From assembly GCA_026398715.1 (NCBI GenBank), contig JAPLSI010000242.1:5338-69337 (forward strand): 64,000 nucleotides of DNA. Direction: 5' to 3'. Of the stretch, positions 35,761 through 48,131 are shown piece by piece. Made by a program: the position numbers and the translations under genes. Under the pieces are notes generated by a model. That model saw only the letters and a program-made list of their open reading frames with translations. It was not told the origin of the DNA and made no database searches. The DNA comes from Gammaproteobacteria bacterium. Lineage in GTDB: Bacteria; Pseudomonadota; Gammaproteobacteria; Xanthomonadales; Xanthomonadaceae. Each line of letters starts with the position of its first letter. The stretch's first letter is position 1.

Positions 35761-36843
35761 ATGGTCCTGACCCGACTCCAGATCCGCCAGCTGCGTTGCC
35801 TGGTAGAGGCGGAATTCCAGCCCCAACCAGGCTTGAATGTCCTGGTGGGCGCCAACGGCGCGGGAAAGTCCAGCGTCGTCGAAGCCATCCACCTGCTGGG
35901 TTACGGCCGATCCTTCCGCGGTCGGGTCAGCGACGGCCTGGTCCGGACGGGCTCGCCGCATCTGGAGATCTACGCCGAGTGGCTGGATCGGACGGGAGCA
36001 GCCCACCGCGCTGGACTGCGCCACGCCGGCAGCCGCTGGGAGGCCCGTATCGATGGTGCCCCAGCCCCCAGCCTGACCGAACTGTGTGCGCAGATCGCCG
36101 TGGTCACCTTCGAACCCGGCAGCCACGACCTGATCGCCGGAGGCGCGGAACATCGTCGTCGCTACCTCGATTGGGGCCTGTTCCACGTGGAACCGGAGTT
36201 CCTGCCGCAATGGCGTCGATACTCCCGCGCCCTCAAACAGCGCAACGTCCTGCTCAAGTCATCGCCGTTGCCGTCGGCGCTGGATCCGTGGGACCGCGAA
36301 TTGGCCGAGGCCGGTGAACGCCTGACCCGGCTGCGCCAGGATTACCTGGACCAGTTGGAGGCCTTTGTCGCCGAGCAAGCCCAAGCCTTTCTTTCCGAAC
36401 TGGGTCGGGCCAGCCTGGACTTCAGGCCTGGATGGAAGCGCGACGATGTCAGCCTGGCCGATTCACTGCTGCTGGGGCGCGAGCGGGACATCGCGCTGGG
36501 TTACACCGGGTCCGGGCCGCACCGGGCGGACTGGCGTGTGGACTTTGTCGGTTTGCCGGGCAGGGAGGCATTGTCGCGCGGCCAGGAGAAGCTGACGGCC
36601 CTGGCCTGTATCCTGGGGCAGGCGAGCGCCTTTGCCGACCGTAACGGCGCCTGGCCCCTGGTTTGCCTGGACGACTTGGCCTCCGAACTCGATCTCAGGC
36701 ACCAGGCGCAGGTTCTGGAGCGGGTGGGGCGTTCGCAGGCACAGGTCCTGCTGACCGGAACCCAGATCCCCGAAATCCTGCGGCCGGGCGACAGGGAATT
36801 TACCCTGTTCCACGTGGAACAAGGCAGTATCCGCCCGGATTAA
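35761..36843 (+). CDS. recF: DNA replication and repair protein RecF
   Basis: A 360-residue SMC-like ATPase that loads RecA onto gapped DNA. Walker A is VGANGAGKSSVVEAIHLLGYG, followed by RSFRG; the ABC-type signature is LSRGQEKLTAL and Walker B is LVCLDDLASELD. Ends with LLTGTQIPEI. I chose the ATG at 35761 (MVLTRLQIRQLRC) since RecF starts with this strand; the in-frame ATG at 35725 adds 12 unrelated residues. Downstream of dnaN as usual. Confidence 0.96.
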   Translation: MVLTRLQIRQLRCLVEAEFQPQPGLNVLVGANGAGKSSVVEAIHLLGYGRSFRGRVSDGLVRTGSPHLEIYAEWLDRTGAAHRAGLRHAGSRWEARIDGAPAPSLTELCAQIAVVTFEPGSHDLIAGGAEHRRRYLDWGLFHVEPEFLPQWRRYSRALKQRNVLLKSSPLPSALDPWDRELAEAGERLTRLRQDYLDQLEAFVAEQAQAFLSELGRASLDFRPGWKRDDVSLADSLLLGRERDIALGYTGSGPHRADWRVDFVGLPGREALSRGQEKLTALACILGQASAFADRNGAWPLVCLDDLASELDLRHQAQVLERVGRSQAQVLLTGTQIPEILRPGDREFTLFHVEQGSIRPD

Positions 36844-36893
36844 CGCCCCTGTCGCGCAAATGAGACCGGCCCCAACGCGCGGCCTGCGTCGGC

Positions 36894-39415
<2,522 letters not shown>

Positions 39416-39657
39416 TCCGGGCGTTGCCCGAGGCTGGGCTGCCGCCGGACGGGCGGCCCCGGCTGCCGCCGCGGGCCATTGACGCCGCGTTAAGGCGAGA
39501 TGTCCTACAACTGTCCCCGACCCACCGGGCCTGCAATCCGCCGCCACCGCGCCAGCATGGGCGCGGCCCTTGAGGCGAACGTCCATCCCCCGTACGCTTT
39601 GCAGCCCTTGCCCCATTCCGTCCCCGCACTACTGTCGCAACCGTTCCGGAGAGCCCC

Positions 39658-40884
39658 ATGAAGAAGTCGCTGTTGTTGTCTGCGGTCCTGGCCGCCCTGT
39701 TGGCTCCCCTGCCGGTTGAAACGGTCCATGCGCAGGCAGGAGGCGTGGACGCGCCGCAGGCCAACACCCGCGCTGCGCGCAAAGCGCGCGAAGCACAGAA
39801 GAGCGGCGCCACCAACGTGGCCCAGACCTATCCCAAGGCAACCCGCGTAGCGCCCAAGCAGGCAGGCGAACCCAAGCTGTCCAAGCAGCTGGGCGCGTTG
39901 TTCGAATTGCAGACCAAGAATGACAGCGAAGACGAAATGATCGCCAAGGCCGACGAGATCCTCGCCGATCCGCGCGCCAACGCCTTCGACAAGTCCAGCG
40001 CGGCCTACCTTGCCGGCGGCGCGTGGCAGTCCAAGGAAACCAAGGACTATTCCGACACCATCAAGTATTACAAGCAGGCGGTGGAGTTCAACGGCCTGCA
40101 CAACAACCTTCACTACCAGGCCATGCTGCAGGTCGCGCAGATGCTCGACGCCGACAACAAGCATGACGAAGCCCTGACCTACGTCGACCGTTTCCTCACC
40201 GAAACCCAGTCCGAGGACGAGCGCGCCATCGCCATCAAGAACCAGATCCTGATCGGCAGCGGCAAGCCCGAGCAGGCCATCGTGGTGATGGAGAAGATGG
40301 CCGCCGCCAAACCGGCCGACAAGAAGCTGCAGATGAACCTCGCCAGCCTCTACCAGGAGGCCGGCCAGGAGGCCAAGGCGCTGGCCATCCTGGACCGTAT
40401 GCGCAAGGACGGCCTGTTCACCGAGAGCAACGACTACGACATCGCCTGGCGCCTGCTGGCCAACAGCAACGACCGCCAGAAGGACGCCATCAGCGTCATC
40501 GAGGAAGGCATGCAGAAGGGCATCCTGACCCCGGGCGCCGACGTGTACGCCTACCTGGCCCAGACCTTTTACGCCGAAGGCGAGACCGACAAGGCCATTG
40601 CCGCCTGGACCAAGGGCGCCCCGCTGAGCAAGAACGGCGTGAGCTTCCTGAACCTGGCCAAGGCCCAGCAGGACAAGGAGCGCTATGCCGACGCCAAGGC
40701 CTCGGCCCAGCAGGCGCTGGCCAAGGGCGTCACCAAGCCCGGCGAAGCCTGGCAGGTCATCGGCATGAGCGAAGCGGGCCTGGGCAACAAGGCCGGCGCC
40801 GTGGCGGCTTACCGGGAAGCGGCAAAGTACCCGGAAACCAAGAAATGGGCCGAGTCCGAACTGCGTCAAGCTTCGGGAAAGTGA
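39658..40884 (+). CDS. Periplasmic tetratricopeptide-repeat protein
   Basis: A 408-residue exported protein with a Sec signal (MKKSLLLSAVLAALLAPLPV, cleavage after VHA near residue 25) and then a Lys/Ala-rich linker. From about residue 120 the sequence is repeated helix pairs of TPR type (HYQAMLQVAQMLDADNKHDEAL, AYLAQTFYAEGETDKAI). It sits between gyrB and tonB-exbBD, as in related genomes to my knowledge. Periplasmic TPR proteins near Ton systems may aid energy transduction, but this is inference. Preceded by GGAGAG eight bases before the ATG. Confidence 0.85.
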   Translation: MKKSLLLSAVLAALLAPLPVETVHAQAGGVDAPQANTRAARKAREAQKSGATNVAQTYPKATRVAPKQAGEPKLSKQLGALFELQTKNDSEDEMIAKADEILADPRANAFDKSSAAYLAGGAWQSKETKDYSDTIKYYKQAVEFNGLHNNLHYQAMLQVAQMLDADNKHDEALTYVDRFLTETQSEDERAIAIKNQILIGSGKPEQAIVVMEKMAAAKPADKKLQMNLASLYQEAGQEAKALAILDRMRKDGLFTESNDYDIAWRLLANSNDRQKDAISVIEEGMQKGILTPGADVYAYLAQTFYAEGETDKAIAAWTKGAPLSKNGVSFLNLAKAQQDKERYADAKASAQQALAKGVTKPGEAWQVIGMSEAGLGNKAGAVAAYREAAKYPETKKWAESELRQASGK

Positions 40885-40994
40885 CGGTTGGTAATGCTGA
40901 CGCCTTCGTATAAGCTAATACGTTCCCGCCGCTGGAAAGCAGAGGGTCGTTGCGCTTGTGCGCCGCGAGAACGAATGATCGAGCCGCCACCCGC

Positions 40995-41648
40995 ATGACG
41001 GATTTACACACCAGCTTCGATACTCCCAAGCAAACGATCAGCTGGCCGCGCATCGCGGGCACTTCGTTTGCAATCGCGTTGCACGTGGTCGTCTTCATGA
41101 CATTGATGGCGCCCGTCACTTCGCAGAAGGCAGCGGACAAGGACGACGACGTAACGCTCGTCAACTTCATCGAGCCGCCCAAGCCGCCGCCGCCGCCGCC
41201 ACCGCCGCCGAAGGAACCGCCCAAGACGATCACCCGCATCGTCGAAGCGCCCAAGCCGACCTCGTTGCCGCCGCCGCCGGATGAACCGCCCATGGTCTAC
41301 AACGACCCGAGCCCGGTCTCCACGCCTGCACCGCCCCCGGCTCCGCCGGCGCCGGTTGCCGCGCCGTCGGATTTCGGTGGCTCGGTCGACCCGACCGGGC
41401 GCGCACTGAACAAGCCGGTCTATCCGCCGGAAGAAATGCGCCGCGGAATCACGGGCACCACGCTGCTTACGCTTACCTACGACATCTCCGGTAACGTCAC
41501 CGGCGTCGAGGTCAAGCGTTCCAGCGGCAATCGAAACCTGGATCGGGCCGCCGTCAAGGCTGCCAACCGCTGGAAGATCAACCCGGGCATGCGCGGAGGG
41601 GTACGCGTTGCTGGTCAGGTCGATGTCCCCGTCGAATTCACTCTTTAA
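40995..41648 (+). CDS. tonB: TonB energy transducer
   Basis: A 217-residue TonB: N-terminal cytoplasmic part, one membrane helix near residues 20-40 (IAGTSFAIALHVVVFMTLMA) with the His expected in it, a proline-rich spacer (PPKPPPPPPPPPKEPPK) and a C-terminal domain (PVYPPEEMRRGITGTTLLTL, DRAAVKAANRWKINPG). It conveys the proton-motive force from ExbBD to outer-membrane receptors. The ATG at 40995 is preferred, though no clear ribosome site precedes it, and an upstream in-frame start at 40950 cannot be excluded. Confidence 0.93.
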   Translation: MTDLHTSFDTPKQTISWPRIAGTSFAIALHVVVFMTLMAPVTSQKAADKDDDVTLVNFIEPPKPPPPPPPPPKEPPKTITRIVEAPKPTSLPPPPDEPPMVYNDPSPVSTPAPPPAPPAPVAAPSDFGGSVDPTGRALNKPVYPPEEMRRGITGTTLLTLTYDISGNVTGVEVKRSSGNRNLDRAAVKAANRWKINPGMRGGVRVAGQVDVPVEFTL

Positions 41649-41673
41649 CGACTAACACTAGAAGGTCATATTT

Positions 41674-42441
41674 ATGCTGCAGGACATCCTCATCAACACT
41701 GCCGCTGCCGCCGCGGCCGCCGCACCGGCCGCCTCCAACGCCGAATCCCTGCAGAAACTGGGCTTCAGCCACATGATCCAGAACCTGGACGTCATCAGCG
41801 CAGGCGTGCTGGTGATCCTGGTGATCATGTCGGTCGGCGCCTGGTGGTACACCATCGTCAACCTGATCAAGAACGCAGTCGTCCGCACTCGCGCCGACCG
41901 CGTGATGCGCACGTTCTGGGAAACCCCGAACGCGCAGGACGCGATCCGCTTCATGGAAGAGCAGAAGTCCAACGAGCCCTTCTCCAAGATCGCCCTCGAC
42001 TGCGCCCAGGCCGCTGCGCACCACCAGCGTCATGAAGGCAGCCGCCTGGTCGAAGCCCTGAACCGCTCCGAGTTCATCGACCGCGCCCTGCGCCAGGCTG
42101 TCACGCGTGAAAGCGCCAACCTGGAAAACGGCCTGACCTGGCTCGCCACCGTCGGCGCCACCGCGCCCTTCGTCGGCCTGCTCGGTACCGTCTGGGGCAT
42201 CTACCACGCCCTGCTCAGCATCGGTGAAAGCGGCAGCTCGTCCATCGACGCCGTCGCCGGCCCGGTCGGCGAGGCGCTGATCATGACCGCCATCGGCCTG
42301 GGCGTCGCCATCCCGGCCGTGCTTGCCTACAACTACTTCGTGCGCGTCAACCGCGACACCTACACGAAGTTCGATACCTTCGCCCACGACCTGCACGACT
42401 TCTTCGCCACCGGTTCCCGCGTGGGCGAGGTCAAGCGCTAA
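41674..42441 (+). CDS. exbB: Biopolymer transport protein ExbB
   Basis: A 255-residue inner-membrane channel protein of the Ton system. It has a first helix (VISAGVLVILVIMSVGAWWYT), a cytoplasmic region, and two more helices (WLATVGATAPFVGLLGTVWG and EALIMTAIGLGVAIPAVLAYNY), the MotA/TolQ/ExbB plan. The N-terminal ~25 residues are Ala-rich. It lies 25 bases after tonB with an AGAAGG ribosome site. Works with TonB and the two ExbD proteins. Confidence 0.95.
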   Translation: MLQDILINTAAAAAAAAPAASNAESLQKLGFSHMIQNLDVISAGVLVILVIMSVGAWWYTIVNLIKNAVVRTRADRVMRTFWETPNAQDAIRFMEEQKSNEPFSKIALDCAQAAAHHQRHEGSRLVEALNRSEFIDRALRQAVTRESANLENGLTWLATVGATAPFVGLLGTVWGIYHALLSIGESGSSSIDAVAGPVGEALIMTAIGLGVAIPAVLAYNYFVRVNRDTYTKFDTFAHDLHDFFATGSRVGEVKR

Positions 42442-42465
42442 GTCCGGCAACCGAGGCTTACAGCC

Positions 42466-42885
42466 ATGGCTTTCAGTTCAAACTCCAGCGGCGGCGGTCC
42501 TATGGCCGACATCAACGTGACGCCCCTCGTGGACGTCATGCTGGTGCTCCTGATCATCTTCATGATCACGGCGCCCCTGATGACGCACAAGGTCGTGGTC
42601 AAGCTGCCCGAGGCCTCGCTCAGCACCAGGCCGACGCTCACCACGCCGCCGGTGACGCTTGCCATCAAGTCCGATGGCTCGCGTTACTGGAACGACGAAC
42701 TGGTCAACCCCGCCAAGCTCGACCAGTACATGGGCGTCGTCGTACAGAAGGACCCGCAGCCGCAGGTCAACATCCGCGCCGACGCGACCACCAAGTACGG
42801 CGTGATCAACGATGCCGTGCAGACGTTGCGCAAGGCTGGCGTTCGCAAGGTCGGATTCGTTTCCGGCCCCGAGCGCGACAACTAA
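42466..42885 (+). CDS. exbD: Biopolymer transport protein ExbD (first copy)
   Basis: A 139-residue ExbD with the single helix PLVDVMLVLLIIFMITAPLM, including the Asp needed for proton use (ADINVTPLVDVML). The periplasmic domain follows (VKLPEASLSTRPTLTTPPVT, DAVQTLRKAGVRKVGFV). It is one of two different ExbD genes in a row, an arrangement known from Xanthomonas, where the second is involved in specialised functions. The two copies share the N-terminus and diverge afterwards. Confidence 0.94.
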   Translation: MAFSSNSSGGGPMADINVTPLVDVMLVLLIIFMITAPLMTHKVVVKLPEASLSTRPTLTTPPVTLAIKSDGSRYWNDELVNPAKLDQYMGVVVQKDPQPQVNIRADATTKYGVINDAVQTLRKAGVRKVGFVSGPERDN

Positions 42886-42900
42886 GTACAGGGACTCGAG

Positions 42901-43344
<444 letters not shown>

Positions 43345-43369
43345 ACGGCGCGACCCATCGCAAGAAGAC

Positions 43370-43398
43370 AACGCCGCCCTTGGGCGGCGTTTGTTTTT
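43370..43398 (+). terminator. Rho-independent terminator after exbD2
   Basis: AACGCCGCCC-TT-GGGCGGCGTT (43370-43391) is a perfect 10-bp stem followed by TGTTTTTG. The pdxJ stop is two bases beyond, so the convergent pdxJ transcript may use the same hairpin. Confidence 0.92.
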
Positions 43399-43399
43399 G

Positions 43400-44149
43400 T
43401 CAGGTCGCCGCGATGATGCGCAGGTAGGCGCGCACGGTGGCATCGAGACCTGCGTAAAGCGCCTCGCCGATCAAGGCGTGGCCGATCGATACTTCAGCGA
43501 CCCCGGGCACGCCATTCAGGAAGGCGCCCAGATTGGCCTGGCTGAGGTCGTGGCCGGCGTTCACCGCCAGCCCCAGTCCACGCGCCTCGGCCGCCGTTGC
43601 CGCGCACGCAGCCAATGCCGAGGATGCATCGCCGGCCGCGAACGCTTCGGCAAACGGCCCGGTGTAAAGCTCGATCCGGTCGGCGCCCAGGGCGGCCGCC
43701 AGGTGCAGGTTTTGCGCCCCGGCATCCATGAACAACGAAACCCGCGCCCCGGCCGCCTTGAAGTCCGCAACCAGGGGCGCGAGCGCAGCGTGGTCGCGTG
43801 CCAGGTCGAACCCGTGGTCCGACGTCAGCTGTCCGTCGCCGTCAGGCACCAGCGTCACCTGCTGGGGCCGGGTCTCCCGCACCAGCGCCAGCAGCCCAGG
43901 ATAGTCGCCGCGGGCGGGCGCGAAGGGGTTGCCCTCGATGTTGAACTCGACCCGGCCGCGGGCCAGGGCCGCCAGGTCGCGCACGTCCCCGGGGCGGATA
44001 TGGCGCTGGTCGGGGCGCGGATGCACGGTCAGGCCGCCCGCGCCAGCCGCGATGACCGCGCGCCCGGCGGCCAACACACTGGGCTCGTCGCCGCCCCGAG
44101 AGTTGCGCAGCACGGCCACTTTGTTCACATTGACGCTCAGTACGGTCAT
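43400..44149 (-). CDS. pdxJ: Pyridoxine 5'-phosphate synthase PdxJ
   Basis: A 249-residue TIM-barrel enzyme that joins 1-deoxyxylulose 5-phosphate and 3-amino-2-oxopropyl phosphate in vitamin B6 synthesis. It begins [20 protein letters not shown], and shows [50 protein letters not shown] and [10 protein letters not shown], all PdxJ blocks. The ATG at 44149 is used because the longer upstream reading is not conserved. Follows exbD2 in convergent orientation. Confidence 0.96.
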   Translation of the reverse strand: MTVLSVNVNKVAVLRNSRGGDEPSVLAAGRAVIAAGAGGLTVHPRPDQRHIRPGDVRDLAALARGRVEFNIEGNPFAPARGDYPGLLALVRETRPQQVTLVPDGDGQLTSDHGFDLARDHAALAPLVADFKAAGARVSLFMDAGAQNLHLAAALGADRIELYTGPFAEAFAAGDASSALAACAATAAEARGLGLAVNAGHDLSQANLGAFLNGVPGVAEVSIGHALIGEALYAGLDATVRAYLRIIAAT

Positions 44150-44258
44150 GGGGAGTGATTCGTTGGAAGGGTCGGTAGCCAAAGCATCGCCAGAAAGCGC
44201 CCGAGACTTGGGCTGGTCAGCACAGTACCGTTTCCGCCGGGTATCGCATACTGCGCCG

Positions 44259-47150
44259 ATGACCCGATTCTTCTTCATGCGCGCACTGTTGGCGATGCTG
44301 CTGGCCACGCTGGTGGTGGCCGGGGCCATGGCGGACACGCTGCGCGGCACGCCCCTGCTGCGCCGCTATCTTCCCGAAGACTACAACGCGACGCCGCAGC
44401 ACTGGGCGATCACCACGGACAAGGCAGGCCGCCTGTACGTAGGCAACGGCGAAGGCGTACTTCGTTACGACGGTGAAACCTGGGACCTGATCAGCCTGCC
44501 GGCCAAGCAGATCGGCCGCGACGTGGTCACCGGCCGCGACGGCCGCATCTATGTGGCCAGCTACGACACCTTCGGCTGGTTGCAGACCTCGCCCGACGGC
44601 GAAATGGTCTACCAGGAATTGTTGACTGCGGTCGGCCTGAAGGGCCGCGAGCGCGACCTGGGCAATGTCTGGCAAATCATCGTCACCGACGAAGGCACGT
44701 ATTTCCGCGGCGAGCGGATGCTGCACTTCCTCAGCTACGACCACAAGCAGGTCAGGCACTGGCCGCTGGATGAAAACCAGCGCAGCTTCTTTGCGCAGGG
44801 CAACCAGCTTTATGCGCGCATCGCCGGCAAGGGTTTCTGTCGTTTCGTGGACGGCAAGTTCGAGCTGCTGCCGGGCGGCGAATTGTTCGCCGAACAAGGC
44901 TTGCCCGGCGTGATCAATCGCGGCACCTGGCAATTGCTGGTCGGCGACCAGGGTTTCTACCGTGCCGACAAGCAGGGCGTACGGCCGATCGCGAACGCGG
45001 CCGGCGCCGAGCTGCGCGACGCCAACCCCTATGTTGCCTATGCCCTGCAGGACGACAGCTTCGTGATCGGCACGTTGAAGGGCGAGCTGTTCCGCTATGG
45101 CCCCGACTTCAAGCTGCGCGAGCGCGTCAACCTGGGCAGCTTTGGCGTGGTCGCGTTGGGCAGCGACCAGGAAGGCGGCTTGTGGGCCGCCACCGAAGGC
45201 GACCTGATCCGCATGTCGTTGCCGTCGCCCTGGTCTTTCATCGGCGCGGCGCAGGGCCTGGGCGGAACCGTCTACGATTTTGAATGGCACGACGATGCGT
45301 TGTGGGTAGCCGGCACGCGCGGCATCGTGCGCGTCAGTCCCGGCGAACACGGTCGCATCGAGGCGCGTGAAACCGGCTGGGTGCAGCTGGAGGCGTTTGC
45401 CGTGGTCAGTACCGATGCCGGCCTGGTGGCCGCGCATCGCAACGGAATACTCGTGCTGGACAAGGGCGCGACGCAACCGCGCCCCGTGCTGGAAACCGAA
45501 GCCGAAAGCGTGCTGCAGCTCGTGGCTTCGCGCTTCCATCCCGATCGCATCTATGGCCTGGGCGACCAGCGCCTGTATGTGCTCGAGCGCAACGACGGTC
45601 GCTGGGGCGTGGGCTATTCGATCGCGTTGGAAGGCGCGAGCGCTTCCAGCCTGTTGGAAACGGGACCCGAGCAGGTGTGGCTCGACGATTCCCGCGGTGG
45701 TCCCCAGCGCTGGACGCTCGATCCGGCGCGCAAGAACGCCTCACGCAAGGAAGTGTTCGGCAAGGCCCAGGGCCTCGAGCTCGACCCGGCCGCCGGCAGT
45801 TTCCTGTTCCAGCTGGACGGCCAGCTCCACGTGATCACCGGCGAACAAGGTTTCCGGTTCGACAACAAACAATTCATCCCCGATGTCGGCCCGCCGTTCA
45901 CGCTGGTGGACCGCCCCAACGAACTGGTGGTCGAGCAGACGCCGCTCGGCACTTACGCCTTCACCCGTCGCCAACTGTGGTTCCGCGCGCCGAAGGCAAC
46001 ACAGTGGAAGCCACTGCACCTGGGCTCACAATTGGCGGCTGGCTACGGCCGGCTGCGTTACAACCGGGACGGCGTGTTGCGCGTCGCAACGTGGAGCGGC
46101 CTGCTGCAATACAACCCGGCAGAAAAACAACCCGAGCCCGTGCCGCTGGTGCTGGGTTTCGAGCTGGTCACCGCTGAAAGCCCCGACGGCCAGGAGCTGC
46201 GCAGGCTGCCGGTTTCATCGGCCGGCAAGACCGTGGAAATTCCATCCGGATATCGGCTGCACTTCCGCTACGGCATGGTCAGCATGGATAGCGGGCTGGA
46301 GTTCCGCTATCGCCTCAATGGCTCGGGCCTGCCCGACGCCTGGAGCAACTGGACCGATCGTGAACTGTTCATCCGCGCCATGACCCCCGGCGAATACCTG
46401 CTCGAAGTCGAGGCGCGTACGCGCAGCGGCCGGCCGGCGGCGCCCACCAACTATCGCTACAAGATCCTGCCGACCTGGAAACAGCGCGCGTGGGTCCAGT
46501 GGACCGCCGGCCTGGCGTTGCTGGGCATCGGTGGCCTGCTGGTGCAGGAGTTCGTGCGCCGGCGCACCCAGCGCTACGTCGAAACCAATCGCAAGCTCGA
46601 GGCGCGCATCGGTGAGCGCACGCACGAGCTCGAAGCGGTCAACCGCAAGCTGGCGGAACTGGCGACCGAAGACGCGTTGACCGGCGTCGCCAACCGCCGC
46701 GCCCTGGAAAACGGATTGCAGCGCGAGTGGTATCGCTGCCTCGACCAGCGTCGGCCCTTGTCGGTGCTGATGATCGACGTGGATCACTTCAAGCGCTACA
46801 ACGATGCGCACGGCCACCTGGAAGGCGACGTGCTGTTGCGCACCATCGCCCAGCACCTGTACGCCCTGCACGATCCCAAGCGCGAGTTGCTGGCCCGTTA
46901 TGGCGGCGAGGAATTCGCATTGTTGCTGCCTGGCGTACACCAGGACGAAGCGATGCGCCGCGCCGAAAAGATTCGCCTCGGCATGCAGGAACATATCGGC
47001 GAGACCACCATCAGCATCGGCGTGGCGGGCTTCGTGCCGACCATGCAGGGCGATTCGATGAACCTGTTGCGGCGCGCGGATGCGGCGCTCTACCGCGCCA
47101 AGCGCGCCGGCCGCAATCGCGTGGAAATGGATACCGACACGCCGGCCTGA
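44259..47150 (+). CDS. Diguanylate cyclase with periplasmic beta-propeller (two-component-regulator-propeller type)
   Basis: A 963-residue sensor enzyme. A signal peptide or anchor ([19 protein letters not shown]) is followed by ~700 residues of beta-propeller repeats ([35 protein letters not shown]). Next comes a Y_Y_Y-type beta-sandwich ([15 protein letters not shown]), one membrane helix ([19 protein letters not shown]), a short coiled coil and a GGDEF domain: [44 protein letters not shown] with an intact metal-binding DVDHFK suggests active c-di-GMP synthesis. The signal sensed by the propeller is unknown. Divergent from pdxJ. Confidence 0.9.
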   Translation: MTRFFFMRALLAMLLATLVVAGAMADTLRGTPLLRRYLPEDYNATPQHWAITTDKAGRLYVGNGEGVLRYDGETWDLISLPAKQIGRDVVTGRDGRIYVASYDTFGWLQTSPDGEMVYQELLTAVGLKGRERDLGNVWQIIVTDEGTYFRGERMLHFLSYDHKQVRHWPLDENQRSFFAQGNQLYARIAGKGFCRFVDGKFELLPGGELFAEQGLPGVINRGTWQLLVGDQGFYRADKQGVRPIANAAGAELRDANPYVAYALQDDSFVIGTLKGELFRYGPDFKLRERVNLGSFGVVALGSDQEGGLWAATEGDLIRMSLPSPWSFIGAAQGLGGTVYDFEWHDDALWVAGTRGIVRVSPGEHGRIEARETGWVQLEAFAVVSTDAGLVAAHRNGILVLDKGATQPRPVLETEAESVLQLVASRFHPDRIYGLGDQRLYVLERNDGRWGVGYSIALEGASASSLLETGPEQVWLDDSRGGPQRWTLDPARKNASRKEVFGKAQGLELDPAAGSFLFQLDGQLHVITGEQGFRFDNKQFIPDVGPPFTLVDRPNELVVEQTPLGTYAFTRRQLWFRAPKATQWKPLHLGSQLAAGYGRLRYNRDGVLRVATWSGLLQYNPAEKQPEPVPLVLGFELVTAESPDGQELRRLPVSSAGKTVEIPSGYRLHFRYGMVSMDSGLEFRYRLNGSGLPDAWSNWTDRELFIRAMTPGEYLLEVEARTRSGRPAAPTNYRYKILPTWKQRAWVQWTAGLALLGIGGLLVQEFVRRRTQRYVETNRKLEARIGERTHELEAVNRKLAELATEDALTGVANRRALENGLQREWYRCLDQRRPLSVLMIDVDHFKRYNDAHGHLEGDVLLRTIAQHLYALHDPKRELLARYGGEEFALLLPGVHQDEAMRRAEKIRLGMQEHIGETTISIGVAGFVPTMQGDSMNLLRRADAALYRAKRAGRNRVEMDTDTPA

Positions 47151-47768
47151 TCAGCCGGCGAGCACGTAGCCTGTCAGTCGGGGCGGCGCTGCGTCACGCA
47201 GCGCGACCACGGCGGTATGTTGTGTCGATGGCGACAGCCGGAAGAATTGCCAGCGCGCGGCATCACCCGCGTCCGCCGGTGGCTCGACCAGCAAGGGCGT
47301 GTCGGCGTCCGCATCGAAACGCCAGCGCGGCGTGTAGCCGAACAAACCGGTGCCGGTGGCCTTGCAGCTGGCTTCCTTGGCCGTCCACAAGCGCAGGAAG
47401 GCCGCTCGCGCCGCCTCCGCATCCATCAACTGCAACGCATCCGCTTCCTCGGCGCTGAACCAGCGTCGCGAAAGACGATCCACCGGCGGCTTGCGATCGA
47501 TGCGCTCCAGATCCACGCCGATCCGGCCTTGCCGGCACAAGGCGACCAGCGTGCCTCCTTGCGTATCGCTGAGATTGAAATCGGGCGCGCCGTCGTGGCG
47601 CAGGAAGGGCCGGCCTTTTTCTTCACGACCGAAGGCCAGCGTGGCGGGCGCCAGGCCGACATGCGCGGCGAGCACCGTGCGCAACAGGCGGTCCACGCGT
47701 TGCCGGCGCGACTCCAGGGGGCTGCTGCCGCCGGGCGGGTCGGGCTCCGGGCACCAGTGCAGACGCAA
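47151..47768 (-). CDS. 4'-phosphopantetheinyl transferase, Sfp/HetI type
   Basis: A ~205-residue enzyme that attaches the phosphopantetheine arm of CoA to carrier proteins. It has the family blocks: KGRPFLRHDGAPDFNLSDTQ, GRIGVDLERID with the Mg-binding acid pair, RWFSAEEADAL and LWTAKEASCKATGTGL. The start is unclear: no ATG or GTG fits. TTG at 47768 cuts into the first strand, while CTG at 47831 overlaps the upstream stop codon (CTGA) and adds ALPWPLLRAADAPPLALDE. It ends one base after the cyclase stop, converging with it. Confidence 0.88.
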   Translation of the reverse strand: MRLHWCPEPDPPGGSSPLESRRQRVDRLLRTVLAAHVGLAPATLAFGREEKGRPFLRHDGAPDFNLSDTQGGTLVALCRQGRIGVDLERIDRKPPVDRLSRRWFSAEEADALQLMDAEAARAAFLRLWTAKEASCKATGTGLFGYTPRWRFDADADTPLLVEPPADAGDAARWQFFRLSPSTQHTAVVALRDAAPPRLTGYVLAG

Positions 47769-47827
47769 CTCGTCCAGGGCCAGCGGCGGCGCGTCGGCGG
47801 CGCGCAGCAGCGGCCAGGGCAGGGCGA

Positions 47828-48091
47828 TCAGGGCGGCGGTTCGCTGCCGGGATTGGATTGCGCGGCGGCCTTGCGTGCTTCGGCCTGTTCACGCAGCCGG
47901 CGCAGTTCTTCGGGGCTGATGATCTGCGTGTCGTTGCGTGCGCCGCTGGAGATGCGGGTGGACACCCAACCCAGCATCCAGGCGATGAAACCGACCAGGG
48001 ACGCCAGCACCAGGATCACCACCAGCCAGCCGGAGGCCTTGGACGCGGCGAGCAACAGGGCCATGGCGATAAACAGATATAACCAGTGCAT
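47828..48091 (-). CDS. Small membrane protein, uncharacterised
   Basis: An 87-residue protein with two predicted helices (LYLFIAMALLLAASKASGW and VVILVLASLVGFIAWMLGW) and a soluble, charged tail (SPEELRRLREQAEARKAAA). I do not recognise the family. The tail is followed by the PPTase gene, and the stop codon here overlaps a possible CTG start of that gene. It lies 40 bases downstream of cls on the same strand and may be co-transcribed. Confidence 0.6.
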   Translation of the reverse strand: MHWLYLFIAMALLLAASKASGWLVVILVLASLVGFIAWMLGWVSTRISSGARNDTQIISPEELRRLREQAEARKAAAQSNPGSEPPP

Positions 48092-48131
48092 GGGACGACC
48101 CTCGGTAACTTCGGTCCAGTTTAGCCCAGCC

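Noticed and set aside
39416..39657. Possible gene or terminator in the gap after gyrB
   Set aside because: GC-rich inverted stretches are present but imperfect and lack a T-run; no conserved ORF is seen.
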